Positions 34,232 to 47,105 are shown, counted from the first letter of the stretch. The stretch: DNA of 64,000 nt from Escallonia rubra (GCA_033065855.1 JAVXUO010002971.1:124001-188000); one strand, 5' to 3'. Notes: generated by a model not told the origin, from the letters alone. Program-made: numbers and translations.

Positions 34232-35834
34232 TAGACCTGGCAATTTTGGCCCGTACCCGCGGGTCCACCCAGGCCCGTTAAGGAATTGCGGGTACGGGCA
34301 GCCCAAAACGCTACCCGTTCAAATTGGACCCGGACCGGCCCGTTTTTCCCAGTTCGGGTAACGGGTAACCCGGTTTTACCCGTTTTTTTAGGTATATATA
34401 CTCATACTCTTCACCCTTCAGTTGCCCTAATTATTCTCTTCTCATCTTCTCAGCCGTCTCTCACTCTGAGAGTCTCACCGCCGTACCTTTTCCTCCTCTG
34501 CAGATCGCCGCCATCGACGACGGCAGTGAGGAGGGGTGGACCAGTCTCAGTCTCTCAAGGCTCAAGCTCACGACTGACAGACAGTCACGGCTCACATTCA
34601 CAGATCGACGACTGACTGCCAATCTTCTCTGACCGACGCCAATCGTCATAGATCGACCACCGTTGCCTATCTTCTCACAAATCGGCAACCAATCACCGAC
34701 ATCTTCAAGTGATCAAGTCCTTGCGCTGACCGCCGAAGCAGCGCCACCACCGCTGTTCACCGAATCACCGCCGTTCACCACTGTTCGTCACAGATTTCTA
34801 CGAGCAAGGTTAGTCACTCCTTAAACTCCTCCTTTTCTATGAACACCGTTACACATACCACACCTCAATGAATGATGATGAAGTTTTGGAACTTTAGACC
34901 GTTGCATGTTGATTAATGATTAAATGAATTCCTGTGTTTGAATTGATTGAATTTTTGGGATTGTTAAAATTGCTGAAATTCTGAAAATCATGGTACTTTT
35001 GTATGAATGAAACGTGAAATTCACTGAATAATCAACTTCTACACTGTCAGGCTGTATAAACGTGAGAACTATGTATTGTGGTGGACTGTTGAATGTTGAT
35101 TTATAAATCTATTTATGTGTTTTGAGATTTAGTTTAACCATATTTGTTTAAATTGTAGGTGAAGATCCTGAGGATGGTGAATTAGTGCTAAGTTTGCCGA
35201 GCAGTCCGACCATGGATGGTTCATTGGATGCAAAAAGTTTGAAGGAGAGACTCGAAGTGAGCGGAAGTTGAAGGAATTAGTTGAAGACTTGAAGACTTTA
35301 TTAATTATTATTCATGTGATGTCTTATGTTTAAGTAAAATTGTCTAATTTTGGATTGTGGGTAGGCGTGGGGGATGGGGCTTGATGCTTAACGTTCTTAG
35401 GGTACTTATATTAACGTGTATTAAGTAGTAAGTACTAAGTAGTGAGCAATTAAGCAGGAGTAAGTGCTATGAGTAGAGTAGTTTACATAAATTGAAATTA
35501 AAGTACTTTTAACTACAAGAAAGAGAAAGCTTTAGTAAAAAAAAAGGATTGAAAAAGAAGAAAATCTGCTTAATTATCAAGATGAAATTTAAAAACAAAT
35601 TGTTAATAAAAAAATGGATTGGTAATAATCAAAATGTGGTTTAAAAAGAAACTGTTTGAAAAGAGTGCAAAAAATTAGATATACCCGCGGGTATTACCCA
35701 GCCCGTCCTCATAGGGTACGGGCACATGAAATACCTACCCGGGAAAAAACGGGTATTTTTTACCCGTGCCCGTTTTACCCGTACCCGGCCGGGTTTTACC
35801 CGTACCCGCCGGGTTTACCCGTTTGCCAGGTCTA
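34232..35834. mobile_element. Non-autonomous hAT element (TAGACCTGGCAA type), perfect TSD
   Basis: Inverted ends TAGACCTGGCAA and TTGCCAGGTCTA, with subterminal ACGGGTA/TACCCGT repeats on both sides, flanked by CCCTTAGA at 34224-34231 and 35835-35842. 1603 bp. The interior has a GC-rich block (34430-34800) and a possible small exon near 35158-35270 after TTGTAG, too short to identify; no transposase core was found. It lies about 690 bp upstream of the first diterpene synthase exon. Confidence 0.95.
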
Positions 35835-35842
35835 CCCTTAGA

Positions 35843-36521
35843 GCCGATCCTTAATAGCCATCAACTAGATCGAGTGCACGACTTGCGTAGCAACCAACCA
35901 TGTGCTTTGGTACCTTGCTTGGTAGATATCATGGAGTCTGATGTCCGAAATAAAGGTTCACATATATAAGATGAGCCCAACTTAACCTAAGGCTTAACCC
36001 AATATACGACTTGTTCGATCACCATATTTATGTATGTCCATCTTAATTTTTGCACTTATTCAATGTGTACTAACACTCCTTACATGTACACCTCAACAGC
36101 CGTAAGTTTGTTCTGAAAAACCTAGTTTTCACTAGAAACTTAATATGATTTCATAATTTGGAGCATGTATTTTGATATGCCTAGCTATGTACTTGTCTTC
36201 ATCCTATTTTGTCGCAACAACTTAGCTTTTCTTGTCTCAAGTGCATTTTTTACGGCAACACATGGAGTAGAAGAGCATAATAGAGTATGAACATAGACTT
36301 TCTCTTCATGCTTTTTGTTTCCATTTCCAACTTTACGTTTTTATGAAATTCATCCTACGTGGGATATTTATCTCAAAATTCATTTACAGTTATGAGACCT
36401 TTGGACAAGATAGGGATCATAAAAAGAAGCCATAATTTTGATTTGGTAAGCTAACAAAACGTCTCTCAGAAAATGGTTCGCTCCTGGATAATACGTATGT
36501 TGATAGCTTGATATTAAACAG
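35843..36521. other. 5' flank of the diterpene synthase
   Basis: AT-rich. I looked here for the missing first exon (Met start, Ser-rich transit peptide, donor GT) and found no convincing candidate. No clear promoter element was recognised. Confidence 0.4.
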
Positions 36522-39500
36522 GAGAAGCAGAATCCCGAAGGGTCTATTGCACTGATCAAAGAAATGTTTGGCAAGGTCGATCTCTCTGTTTCTTCTTACG
36601 ACACTGCATGGGTGGCTATGGTGCCGGCTAGGGGATCTCCGAGCCAGCCTTGTTTTCCAGGGTGCTTGGATTGGGTTATGCGTAATCAGCACCCAAATGG
36701 GTCTTGGGGCCTCGACCGAAGCAATCCTTTCCTAGTTAAGGACTCCCTCTTGTCTACACTGGCAAGCTTACTTGTCCTCCATAAATGGAGAGTGGGTGAA
36801 CAACTTGTTCAAAAAGGTGCAGTAAATGTGCCCTTCTCTTTTTTTTACTCGAAATTTATTGTGTTTTACCGTGTTTAATTGTCACAGGATAAGGTCATAT
36901 AATCAGAATAGAGGCATCTAGTATAGATGATGTAACGGAAAAATATCACTAAATGCAGTTGAGCAACAATAAGACTATTACTATGCACAGTATGTCAGCA
37001 CTTTCGTAACAAGATATTTACTGAAAGCCATCATACATCGAGTGTACAAGTGGCCAAAACTAGAGTGTTTCGGAAGTACATTGGTCCCAATTGCACTTTG
37101 TTTTCATCCCATTAACTAGTAGTTATGCTTTCTAGTAGTCTCGTTCATTCTTTTCCCACTTAACCTCGTATTAGAATGGTTATGAATTTCAATATCACAA
37201 ATGATACACGTTGCTACATGTAACCTTTTCTATGGCCAACCGTCACTAATTTTAGAAAACAATTCTAGAAGGCATCTTTCATTGCGCCCGTATTCATGAA
37301 ATAAAAGTAGAGAACATAAGCTCTAAACATGGTGAAGGTAAGTTGCAAAGCTCTATTAGTTGAAGGGAGAATGACAACTGCTCTTCAGGTTTCTAATCTA
37401 TCTCTTGCTGTGTACCTATTAATTCAGGCCTTGACTTTATTGGCTCAAATTACTTCCAAGTGAATGACAAGCATCAGCCTTCTCCAATTGGATTCGATAT
37501 CGTATTTCCGGGGATGGTTAACCAGGCTAAAGACTTAGGTTTGAATCTTCCATTGGACCCAGCTTTAGTTGATGTAATGCTTCGCAATGCTGATCACAAA
37601 GTCCAAAGGTGCAGCCGTTATTTCACTTGCACAACTATATTTAGTAACTTTATTTTTGGAGTAAATACCATTTTAGTGCGGAAGTTTACCCCGAGATTTG
37701 AAATAAACACATTATTTTACTTGCATATGATTTGGCCTTGTGCATTCTTAAACCGACCCATTGGCCTCTGAGGTGGAATGGAAGTTCAAAATTGGAACAA
37801 AATATATGTCTCAATTAACTTATAACTCTTTTTGTTTGAAGTTCAAGCAATATCAAGGTGCGGTCCAATTGGTAGTTTGTTCGAAAATGGTAACCACTGT
37901 ATATCCATCAATTAAAATTTTCTCCTAAGTTTCTTGCATTAATAAAGACTTGGCTAGCAGTATTGTAAGCTAATCTAACGTTTTGACCATCCCAAAAGCA
38001 GCTTTAGGGGGAAAACAAGTTGTCTTGCATACGTTGCTGAAGCATTTGGCGAAGCATATAACTGGAAGGATGTTATGGTTCACCAAAGACGTAACGGATC
38101 ACTGTTTAATTCTCCTGCCACTACAGCAGCTAGTTTGATTCACCTTCCTGATGATAAGAGTTTCGAGTACTTGCGGTCTGTCTTGAACATATATGGTAGC
38201 GCTGGTATTGCTCGAAAATACATATATATGTTTTTGTTTAATTTTGACAAGGCAGGAATGCATTCCCGTGGCAGTCACAGACAAGTTATCGATGCATCCA
38301 CTTTTGAATGTCCTATATCGTGCATCAGCTTTTGTACGTCATAAAATCACAAATTTCTTATAGATGGAAACTACGAGCTTAATCTAGGAAGTATGACATT
38401 CGAATGCACGGCGATGGAAGACTTGCAGGTGGCTACCACAGACTCGCTTCCAATGTCTGTCTGCGTTACTGCCTATCTCGTAGTTTCTCTGCGTGATGTT
38501 CTTATCAATTCTTTGCAGTTCCAACAGTCTATCCTTTTGACATCTATTCCCGCCTCTGCTTGGTCGATTCTATTGAGAAGTTGGGGATAGATCGTTATTT
38601 TAGATGTGAAACAGAAGGTGTCCTCAATGCAACCTATAGGTAAACTACCAGCGATTTTGTTTTACCTTTCTATACTTGTGCAGTTGCTTCAAATAGCTAA
38701 ACCAAATCGTTTTGGTTGTTGAAAATATATAGGTGTTGGCAGCAAAGAAATGAGGAAATATTTTTGGATGTTGCCTGCTGCGCCATAGCGTTTAGGCTAT
38801 TACGGATGAACGGTTATGAAGTTGAATCAGGTGTGCCCAACATATATTTGCACATTAAAGGGTGATTACATTGTACGAACTAAATACCAACTTCTCACAT
38901 GGTGCAGATGCATTAGCAGAATTTGTTGATCAAGAATATTTCTTCACTACCATAAGCCTGCAATTTACAAATACAAGCACAATTCTTGAGTTATATGAGG
39001 CTGCACAAATCAGAATATACCCGAAGGAGCCGATTCTTGAAAAAATTCATGAGTGGACAGGCACATATTTGAAGAGCGAGTTGTTGCATGGAGGAATTCA
39101 CAATGAAAGATTGATGGATGAGGTAATACAAAAAACTACAAACTTCACTTCATTTAATGCGTCATCTGCAATATTCACTTGTTTACACCAACTGGGTGAT
39201 AAATATCATATTGTGCCCATTGTAGGTAAAATATGCTCTGGAGTACTCGATTCATAATGTAGATCGAATGGAAAATAGAAGAAGCATATGTCTGTATGAT
39301 GCAGATAACTTTGGAATGCTTAAAACTTCTCATAGGTATTTGAGAAACTTCAATCACTAGGAATGCATGCTACTATGAGCTCATGTTTCCGCCACAAAAG
39401 TTAGATGATCAAATAAATGATTCATAAATCTACTTGCTCAGGTGCTCCAACATCCATAATGGGGTCATTTTCACATTTGCTGCGAAAGATTTTAACAATT

Positions 39501-41780
39501 ATCAAGCCATACACCGTGAAGAACTTCAGCTACTTGAGAAGTACGTATATCATTGTTTACCACTTTTAATAGCATCAAACACAATTTTGCTGCTAATAGG
39601 TCTTTACATAGGACCAGATGGATAAGAGAGAGCAAGCTGGATAGTTTGGAGCTTGACCGGCATGTGTTGTACTCCTCCTATTTCATGGTTGCTACTGCTC
39701 ACTACGCACCTGAATATTCTGATGCTCGCATTGCGTGGAGCAAGATCTGTGTCATTGGAACTATTTTGGATGATATGTTTGACATTGACGGTTCAAGAGA
39801 AGAACTGCTCAACATTATTGAACTAGTCAAAAAGTACGTCTCCTAGCTTGTCTAATATTATTTGCACTTCTTCTGAAAACTACATACTATCCGATAGAGT
39901 GCCTATAAAGTAAGAGTAGGTGGCGTTTGAAAACAGACTCCCTGAATAAGTGGTAAGACATTCCAATTTGTTAAACACTTGCACGCTGGGAAAATAGATC
40001 GAAGGAATTCGAGACTTACCCGAATATGCATGTGCGTGAACACATGTACTTTATACGGGCAAAAACTCATGTACATGCCAATCCCCACAATCTTGTCGCT
40101 ATTTCACATGCCAACGAACATTATAAACAAATGCTCTGCGTTGGATTAGACTTCGCGAGCCTATCCGTGTTTCCACTGTCCCAGAGTCTTTTTTTTTTTT
40201 CTCCCAACCTAGCTAGGTGTGGAGAAGAACGGAGAATTTGAGAGGTGTCTTTCCCTCTCCCTCACGTGCTCTCTGGATTTTTCATCCACTTTTTCAACCA
40301 ATAGTCTCCCTCTTATATTATCTCACAAAGAGATATTATTAGTAGATGTGAATCTTAAGGCTTATGGTGTTCAAGCAATTACACTCATTAACCACCTCTA
40401 AGCCTGTAATTTGGCTTTGCAGGTCATGGGTTGGACCCGACATAGCGTACGGGCTAGCCCAAATACTAACATGTATTTACAAGGAGATGATAAGATTGCA
40501 AAAGTATTAGAAAGGATGAATAACCACCAAAACTAATATATACATATACCTGTCCAGTAACAGAACACACCAACTCTTTCTCATCTACGTACTATGTTTA
40601 ACTTGTATCTAGATCTTTGCTTGATTTTATATTTAATTCCAAGTTCTCAGAAGTTCCTCCTTGTTGTTATTTTACCCTTTCTGACCTCTTTTATAGTCCA
40701 TTTTCTTAGTTCTACTTCAAGACTTTTGAATCCATGCAATTGCTCAACCTAATGCATGTCACCGAAAAAATCGAAACCAATTGATACTTTGTGCATGTGC
40801 TAATTTTGTACATAATACCCTAATGGCTTACAGGTGGGACGAACACCCTAATGTTGGTTACTGTTCCGAAAGAATTAAGATCGCGTTCTCTGCACTGTAT
40901 AAAACAATAAATACTGATCTCGCACCCAAAGCTTTCACTAAGCAAGGTAGATGTGTCAAACGTCACCTAATTGAACTGGTACGAGCTCTTAACACAGGCA
41001 TCTTTAATGCTGAATAGATTATAGTCCTGAATTTTTCAAACCAAGTGGATCTCAATTGATTGGCAGAACCTTGAGATGCTCCAGCGCATGCTGAAAGAGT
41101 TTGAGTGGTGGACAGACAACGTAGCACCAAACGTGGATGAATACATATTTAACGGGTCTTCGACAGTCGGATGTGGAATTTATTCCATTATTTACTTTTA
41201 TCTTGGCCCAGAGTTGTCAGAGGAAGTTTTAAACAGCCAAGAGTATGCAAATCTATTCTATTACGTTGGTAGAGTTGTACGACCTTGGAATGATTATAGA
41301 TCAGATAAGGTAAAGTTCATTCTTTAGTTACTCCAGCTGGTAGTTATATTATTGAAGAGAAGATTATCTTAATACACTCATCATACATATGTTCATTCCT
41401 AATTAGGACTTGCTTATACTGCAGAAAAGTAACACAACTTTTTCTCCAATGTTGTTTTGCAGAGAGAGAGTGGACAAAGAAAACTCAACCTTTGCTCTTT
41501 GCTTGTAAAGCAGTCTAATGGTTCCTTGACCGAAGAGGATGCTAAGAAGGAGGTGATGAAGATTATCGAATGCAATAGGAGAGAACTTCTACGCCGGGTG
41601 CTTCAAACACGTGGGAGTTTGGTTCCAAAAGTTGTCAAAGAGAGTATTTGGAAGTTGAGCAAGTTGACCCATTATCTGAATGCCAATGGGGATGAGTTTC
41701 GGACTCCAGGCAGAGGCAAAGATGACATACAGAAAATCTTTTATGAACCGATTCATCTCTCTCGAACTTATAACAGCTAG
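36522..41780 (+). CDS. KSL: ent-kaurene synthase-like diterpene synthase (5' exon not found)
   Basis: Twelve exons with GT/AG borders splice in frame: 36522-36816, 37428-37608, 38002-38204, 38519-38639, 38733-38830, 38908-39122, 39226-39335, 39442-39540, 39612-39833, 40834-40978, 41067-41309, 41463-41780 (749 codons plus TAG). The product resembles ent-kaurene synthase, which ionises copalyl-type diphosphates in plastids. Residues 22-33 read [12 protein letters not shown], then [10 protein letters not shown] and [12 protein letters not shown] (gamma/beta domains; no class II DxDD seen). The alpha domain has DDMFD at 494-498 (39769-39783) and NDYRSDKRE at 638-646, which fits NDxxSxxxE, so both metal-binding motifs are intact. 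Family proteins are about 780-800 residues; the N-terminal transit-peptide exon is missing. The helix before LGPELSEEV reads GIYSII where true kaurene synthases, as I recall, have PIVLPAL, so the product may not be kaurene. No in-frame stop was found. Confidence 0.9.
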
Positions 41781-42760
41781 GCAATCATTTTCCCCCCGGG
41801 TTGTTAATATTCTATAACGCTAGACGCGAGATTGGGTTAAAGGGTGTTTGGAATTGATTTTGGAATTGTCAAACCTAATTTAATCTAAGATTAAATCATA
41901 TATATAAATGTTTAGCAGAAAACATTATGAGATTTAATATGCAACAAAAAGCTAAAAATTGATTTAAATCATTAGTTGTGTGATGACTTAGAACCTACAC
42001 CTAGGTGGATGTGATACATGTATGTGTACAATCATATTTTGGGTCCTTTTTTTCTTTTTTCTTTTTTTTTTTGTAATACCTTTTGATATGATGGATTGGG
42101 TGATAGTCTAAACTGGTTTGAGTGAAATCAAAGCATTTCGATACTGTGGTATTATAAGCTTAAACTTAACGATCCATCGGGTTGGTCCTAGAAAACTGAG
42201 TTATAATCCGAATGCTAGTGAGGATGAGTTTCAGACTCAAGGCAAAGGCAAAGATGACATACAGAAAAAAAATTATGAACCGATTCATCTCTCTCGAACT
42301 TAAAAGTGGGAAAAACCAAGACAGAACAGCTAGGCAATCATTTTCCCCCGGGGTGTTAATATTCTATAATGCTAGATGCTGGATTGGGTTAAAGGGTGTT
42401 TGGGATTGATTCTGGGATTGTCAAACCTGATTCAATCTAGATTAAATCAGATATGTGAATGTTTAGCAGAAACCATTATGAGATTTAATCTGTCTCAAAA
42501 GGTTAAAAACTGATTTAAATCATAAGTCGTGTAATGACTTAGAATTTACACCTAGGAGGATGTATGGTACATGTATGTGTAAAATCATATTTTGGGTCCT
42601 TTTTTTTTTTTTGTAATATCTTTCGATGTGATGGATTGGGTGATGGTCTAAAGTGGTCTGAGTGACATCAAAGCATTTCGATCATATGGTATTTTAAGCT
42701 TAAACTTAACGATCCAACGGGTTGGGCCTAAAAAGCTAAGTTATAATCTGAACCATATAG
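41690..42760. repeat. Tandem duplication of the synthase 3' end (532-bp offset)
   Basis: The last codons and 3' flank of the synthase (GATGAGTTTCGGACTC at 41691, GGCAAAGATGACATACAGAA, ATGAACCGATTCATCTCTCT, TAGGCAATCATTTTCCCC, TTAATATTCTATAA) recur 532 bp downstream (GATGAGTTTCAGACTC at 42223). The downstream flank recurs too (TGATGGATTGGGTGATRGTC, AAAGCATTTCGAT, TTAAGCTTAAACTTAACGAT). The second copy has a truncated C-terminal exon with an extra A-run and cannot encode more than the tail. Confidence 0.88.
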
Positions 42761-43126
42761 TATGAAGTTGGTGACACATTGGAAGCTTGCCAAATCTGCG
42801 ACCGATTTGTGATTCGTGTCTTGAAGTGTTATCTAATAACTAGTCCTAACTTGGACTTACGATCAATTGTGATACTTCACTGGGACTCTTAATTAGCAAC
42901 CTGCATTGCGTATTGGTGACATTAATTTGTTTAGCATCTAATAGTACAAAGGAGATAATGTGAAGTAAAGAGATTGCTTTACACAACGATAGTGACTGTA
43001 CACACATAGAGAACTTACTCTGGCTTGGGGGAGCCTGAGATGGAAATTTAAAGTGTACGATTTTTTTATCAGACAGAGTTAAGAGCAACGATCTTAGTAA
43101 CGCAAATTTTGAGGACGAAAATTTTT
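42761..43126 (+). other. Probable end of a Gypsy internal region
   Basis: No frame is conserved, but it runs directly into a polypurine tract and LTR start, ending with AATTTTGAGGACGAAAATTT, a segment typical of the region before the 3' LTR in plant Gypsy elements of the Tekay/Del type. Confidence 0.4.
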
Positions 43127-43139
43127 AAGGTGGGAAAAA
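43127..43139 (+). promoter_or_regulatory. Gypsy polypurine tract
   Basis: AAGGTGGGAAAAA immediately before TGTAACACCCCG, the plus-strand priming site and LTR start of Tekay/Del-like Gypsy elements. Confidence 0.65.
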
Positions 43140-43686
43140 TGTAACACCCCGAATTTTTATATTTTTATCAGAAATTCAAAATTTGCTTTAACCTAATTAG
43201 TTTGGGGTCTTTTCATAATTTTAGAAAGCTTTGGGTGAACTTGAGGAAAATACCTAGAGTTGGAAAAGGGTTTTGGTAAAATTCCTTTTGGGTATACGTC
43301 TTTTCTCCTTCATACGTCAAAACCTAGTTTGGTGATTTAGAGGTAAAAATTTTCTACCGTTTTGTTCTCCTAAATGTGTAGACAAGGAGCAGGTTGGGTA
43401 GGCAACCATGACTACCGTGAGAAGGGGGTGTGTGCATATATAAGGGTGGACAGCCATGTGATGGGCGTGTCCGGTTGTTTGTACGCATTGTGAGTGAGTG
43501 TGCGTGTGCGCGCGCGTGCACATGCTTTTTTGGTGCGTAGCATGGTGGTGCACTAAAGTATGTACAAGTGCAGTCAGATGTGTGTGGATTTAGCATGTAT
43601 ATATGTGGAATATTGTGTGTTTGTGTGTGTAAGGGGAAGGGGAGAAACTGCTGTGAGGACAGCAATATGCGCATGCACGTGAATAT

Positions 43687-43726
<40 letters not shown>

Positions 43727-44540
43727 ATGAGAGAGTTAGTTCAATATATATACATAAGTACTTGAACAAAAAAATTCTCAAGAGTGGGGTACGACATCAA
43801 GAAGCTCATCAAATAGTTAACACAGATCATCACAACCTAGGTATGCTACGGTCAGCATACAATTCTCCCTGACTAGGGCCAACAATCCCTACGCCACCCG
43901 ACATAAATATTATTTGGTTAGAGTACAAGCCCCCCTGACTAGGGTCCATAATTCCTCCTCCACCTGGGATACATATTATTGTGGACGTAGGGGCGAACCA
44001 CGAGCAACAGTATTGTGCGTCAATATATGGTCCCGTCGACTAGGATCCACAATTCAACTTTCTCCCATGACTATGGAGCACAACAATAGCCAGAAACACT
44101 GTCTCATCCAATATAAACTAAATTTTAAAAAACAACTTCTCGTAGAACATTCCATGGCATTTTTACAAATATCCTTGCCAAACAACTTAACATGAAAACA
44201 TAAGCAGTGCAAAGACTTTAAAACTTCATTTCATGGAATCATGTATACGTTTACATATTTTGCACATAAAGTATACGGAGGAACATGGTAGGAATACTTT
44301 CTTGGATTGCTAAGCGGCTCTGGTTCTTGCTCACAAGTCGGTCCTAGCTCTTGTCGATCGAAACCCAAATGGCAAGACACACGGGTGTTAATTCTTGACA
44401 CTTTATCATGCCTGACTGCTAAATTGTCCCTAGAAAGTCAAATTACCAAAATATTCCCGGATTTGTGGAAAATTACCAAAATACCCCCGACGCCTAACAT
44501 ACCACTACACACATACAATAACTCCAAACACCCTTTTTAA
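43140..44540 (+). repeat. Ty3/Gypsy 3' LTR (Tekay/Del-like), end uncertain
   Basis: Starts TGTAACACCCCGAATTTT, the classic start of this LTR family. It includes repeated CCTGACTAGGGYCMACAAT words (43870, 43935, 44035). A (GT)n(GA)n microsatellite lies at 43687-43731. The 3' edge was not identified; CACTA sequence begins at 44544. Confidence 0.6.
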
Positions 44541-44543
44541 ACT

Positions 44544-44880
44544 CACTACAAGAAAAACAGTCTTTAGCGATAGATTTTTAGCAATGGACAACAATCCATC
44601 ATTAAAATGTACTTTTGGCGACGGAAAAGGCAGTCGTTAAATCTTCGTCAGTAAAGGTTTTTACATACGGAATGTCTTCGTTGGTAAACATTTTTAGCGA
44701 CGGACTTTTACCGACGGAATAGTTGTCCTAATTTTCTATTTTCGATCAAATGTTTTTTAAAAATATTTTAACAAAGGGATTTTTGGCGACGAAACACTTT
44801 CCGTCGCTTAAAGTCATTTCAAAATTCTATAAATGACTTTTAGAGACGGTATTTTCCGTCGCTAAAAGGTCTGACTATTA
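44544..44880. mobile_element. CACTA 5' terminus with subterminal repeats
   Basis: Starts CACTACAAGAAAAACAG at 44544 and carries TTTTAGCGACGG-type motifs in both orientations (CTTTTGGCGACGGAAAA, TTTTCCGTCGCTAAAAGG). No matching 3' end was found to the right, so it is a truncated element. Confidence 0.8.
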
Positions 44881-46040
44881 ACCCTAATTTCTTCTCTCTT
44901 TTCTTCCCGCCACTTTCTCTTTTCTCTCTCTATTTTTGCTCGCGCCATCCCTCGTCCTTCGTCAACTGCCATCGTCTGTCTTCCGTCCACCATCCCCATC
45001 CCGGCCATCGTTCTCCGTCCACCGCCACCGTCCTCGTCGCCACTCCATCCCTGCCATCGTCCCCATTCCCGCCATCGTCCTCGTCGCCACTCTATCCCTG
45101 CCATCGTCCCCTTCCCCGCCATCGTCTTCTGTCCATCGCCACCATCCTCATCGCATGTCCATCCCTGCAACAGTCGTCATCACCATCATCTCCGGCCACA
45201 CCACCACTGCCTAAAAGAGAAGTCACCACTACCGTGGCACCACCGCTCCTGCCGCTTACAGATCTGCCATGCACTACCACCGCCCACTGCCCTTGCTCCA
45301 CCTGTACGTATAATTTTTTTTATCATTATAATCACATGTTATTGTTATATCATATTATATTGTACGTATTACATTGTTATATTGTACGTATTATATTACT
45401 ATATTGTACATATTATGTTGTTATTGTTATATTGTACATATTATATTGTTATTTTATCATTATAATCACATGTTATTGTTACATTATATTATAATTGTTG
45501 CAGTTGTTGTTCATAATCTGTACTTGTATTCATTTTGATTTTGTCATGATATTCATGTTATAAATATTATGGTCGATGGCAACGTTGGTCTGTGGTAGTG
45601 TTTCAGTTTGGCATTTTGTGTTTTGCGGCAGTGGTGGGTTCAATTGTGGTGGTGTTGCTACTAGATACGATAGGCACACATTGCCGCAATTGCAATGATC
45701 AGGGTATATTTGTGTGTATGTGTCTTTGTCTATGGGTGAGGGGCTATGCGGTGGTTGAATTGAAGGGTGGTAAAACCTGGGCTGGGTGGGCTAGGGGAGG
45801 CTATCGTGGATGTGTCTAACAACTTTGTGTTGCGTTTATGGGTGTGGGTGTCTGCCCATGGGTGCGTGGTCGGTGCATGGTAGGGGGTTGCGCGGCGATG
45901 AAAGAGTTGGTGACTGGGTGATGGAGACGAGGCATTGTTGGCAACGGCATCATCAAAGTTTAAGGGGAAGAAATAAAACATAGGACCATTTTAGTAACAT
46001 CTTACTTAAATGCGCTGTTAAATCATAGGACCATTTTATA
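44881..46040. other. C-rich then AT-rich stretch after the CACTA terminus
   Basis: 44940-45310 is C-rich with tandem words (CGCCATCGTC, ACTCCATCCCTGCCATCGTC), giving a Ser/Pro/His-rich frame with no family motif. 45310-45500 holds TTATATTGTACGTATTA repeats. 45590-45960 is G-rich. It could be internal sequence of the truncated CACTA; no gene is supported. Confidence 0.4.
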
Positions 46041-46149
46041 TTTCATGCTAGGCGTGGTAGCATGTTTTAAAAGTTCATTGGCAATATGATATACGACGTG
46101 GAACAGATTGTACTTATCACACAACGCTGGCCAAGCCCCGCGGGGTAAC

Positions 46150-47105
46150 CATAAAAAAAATTCTGATTAACCCCAATTAACCCCTAACACATCCCTAGGT
46201 AACCCTAATTAACTATAATTAACCCTAATCACTCCATTGATTCACCCTAATAAAACCTAATTAACCCTGATTAACCCCGATCAACCCTAATTAATACCGA
46301 TTAACTGTAATTAACTCCGATTCACCCTCTTTAAACCTAGTTAACTATTATTAACCCTAAATAACCCTGATTAACCCTAAGTAAACATAATTAACCCTGA
46401 TTAACCATTAATTAACCCCTAACACATTTCTAAGTAACCGTAATTAACCCTAACTAAACTTTAGTTAGACCCTATTAATATATTCCTAATTAACCCTAAT
46501 TATCATAAATATTATCTAACCCTAAGTATATACTTAAACCCTGAACTCAATCACAGGTGGGACAATATCAACTTTGCGAATGAACTCAACGAATTGTAAA
46601 GTGTCTCAATCCTAATTAACCATAATTAACACATTAACTCTAATTAACCTTAATTATCTCTTACTTAAGCCCTAATTAACAATAAATAAGTCTAATTAAA
46701 CCCAATCAACTCTCGTTAACCCTATTTAAGTCGAATTAGCCCTCATTAGCATTAACCCTATTTAGCTCGAATTAGCCCTAATCGGCCCTAATTAAAACTA
46801 ATTAACCCTAATTAACATTAATTAACCCTAATTTACTATTAAATTAATCTCTAATTAGCCTAATCACCATTGATTAACCTAATTAAACCCTGATTGTCCT
46901 GATAAATCGTAGGCAAACCCTAATTAAACCCAATTAAAGTAATTAACAATAATATGTTCTAATTAGGCTCAATTAGCCCTAAGTAGCCCGAATTAATCCC
47001 TGAATAACACTAATTGAGTTTAATTAAACGCAATTAACTGTAATCAACCCTAATTAGCTCGAATTGCCCAAATTGCCCCTAATTAAAACATTAACTCAGC
47101 AATTT
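46150..47105. repeat. CCCTAATTAACC satellite-like repeat
   Basis: Dense CCCTAATTAACC / CCTAATTAGCCC words, as at 1020-2060 but without a clear long period. The right part (from about 46950) belongs to the left arm of the inverted repeat below. Confidence 0.85.

Noticed and set aside
41425..41462. Alternative acceptor for the synthase's last exon at 41424
   Set aside because: It would add 38 nt and shift the frame; the acceptor at 41461-41462 keeps the frame and gives a correct NDxxSxxxE motif.
44936..45214. Ser/Pro/His-rich frame as a secreted or cell-wall protein
   Set aside because: Formed by tandem CGCCATCGTC-like words; no signal peptide or consistent repeat unit.
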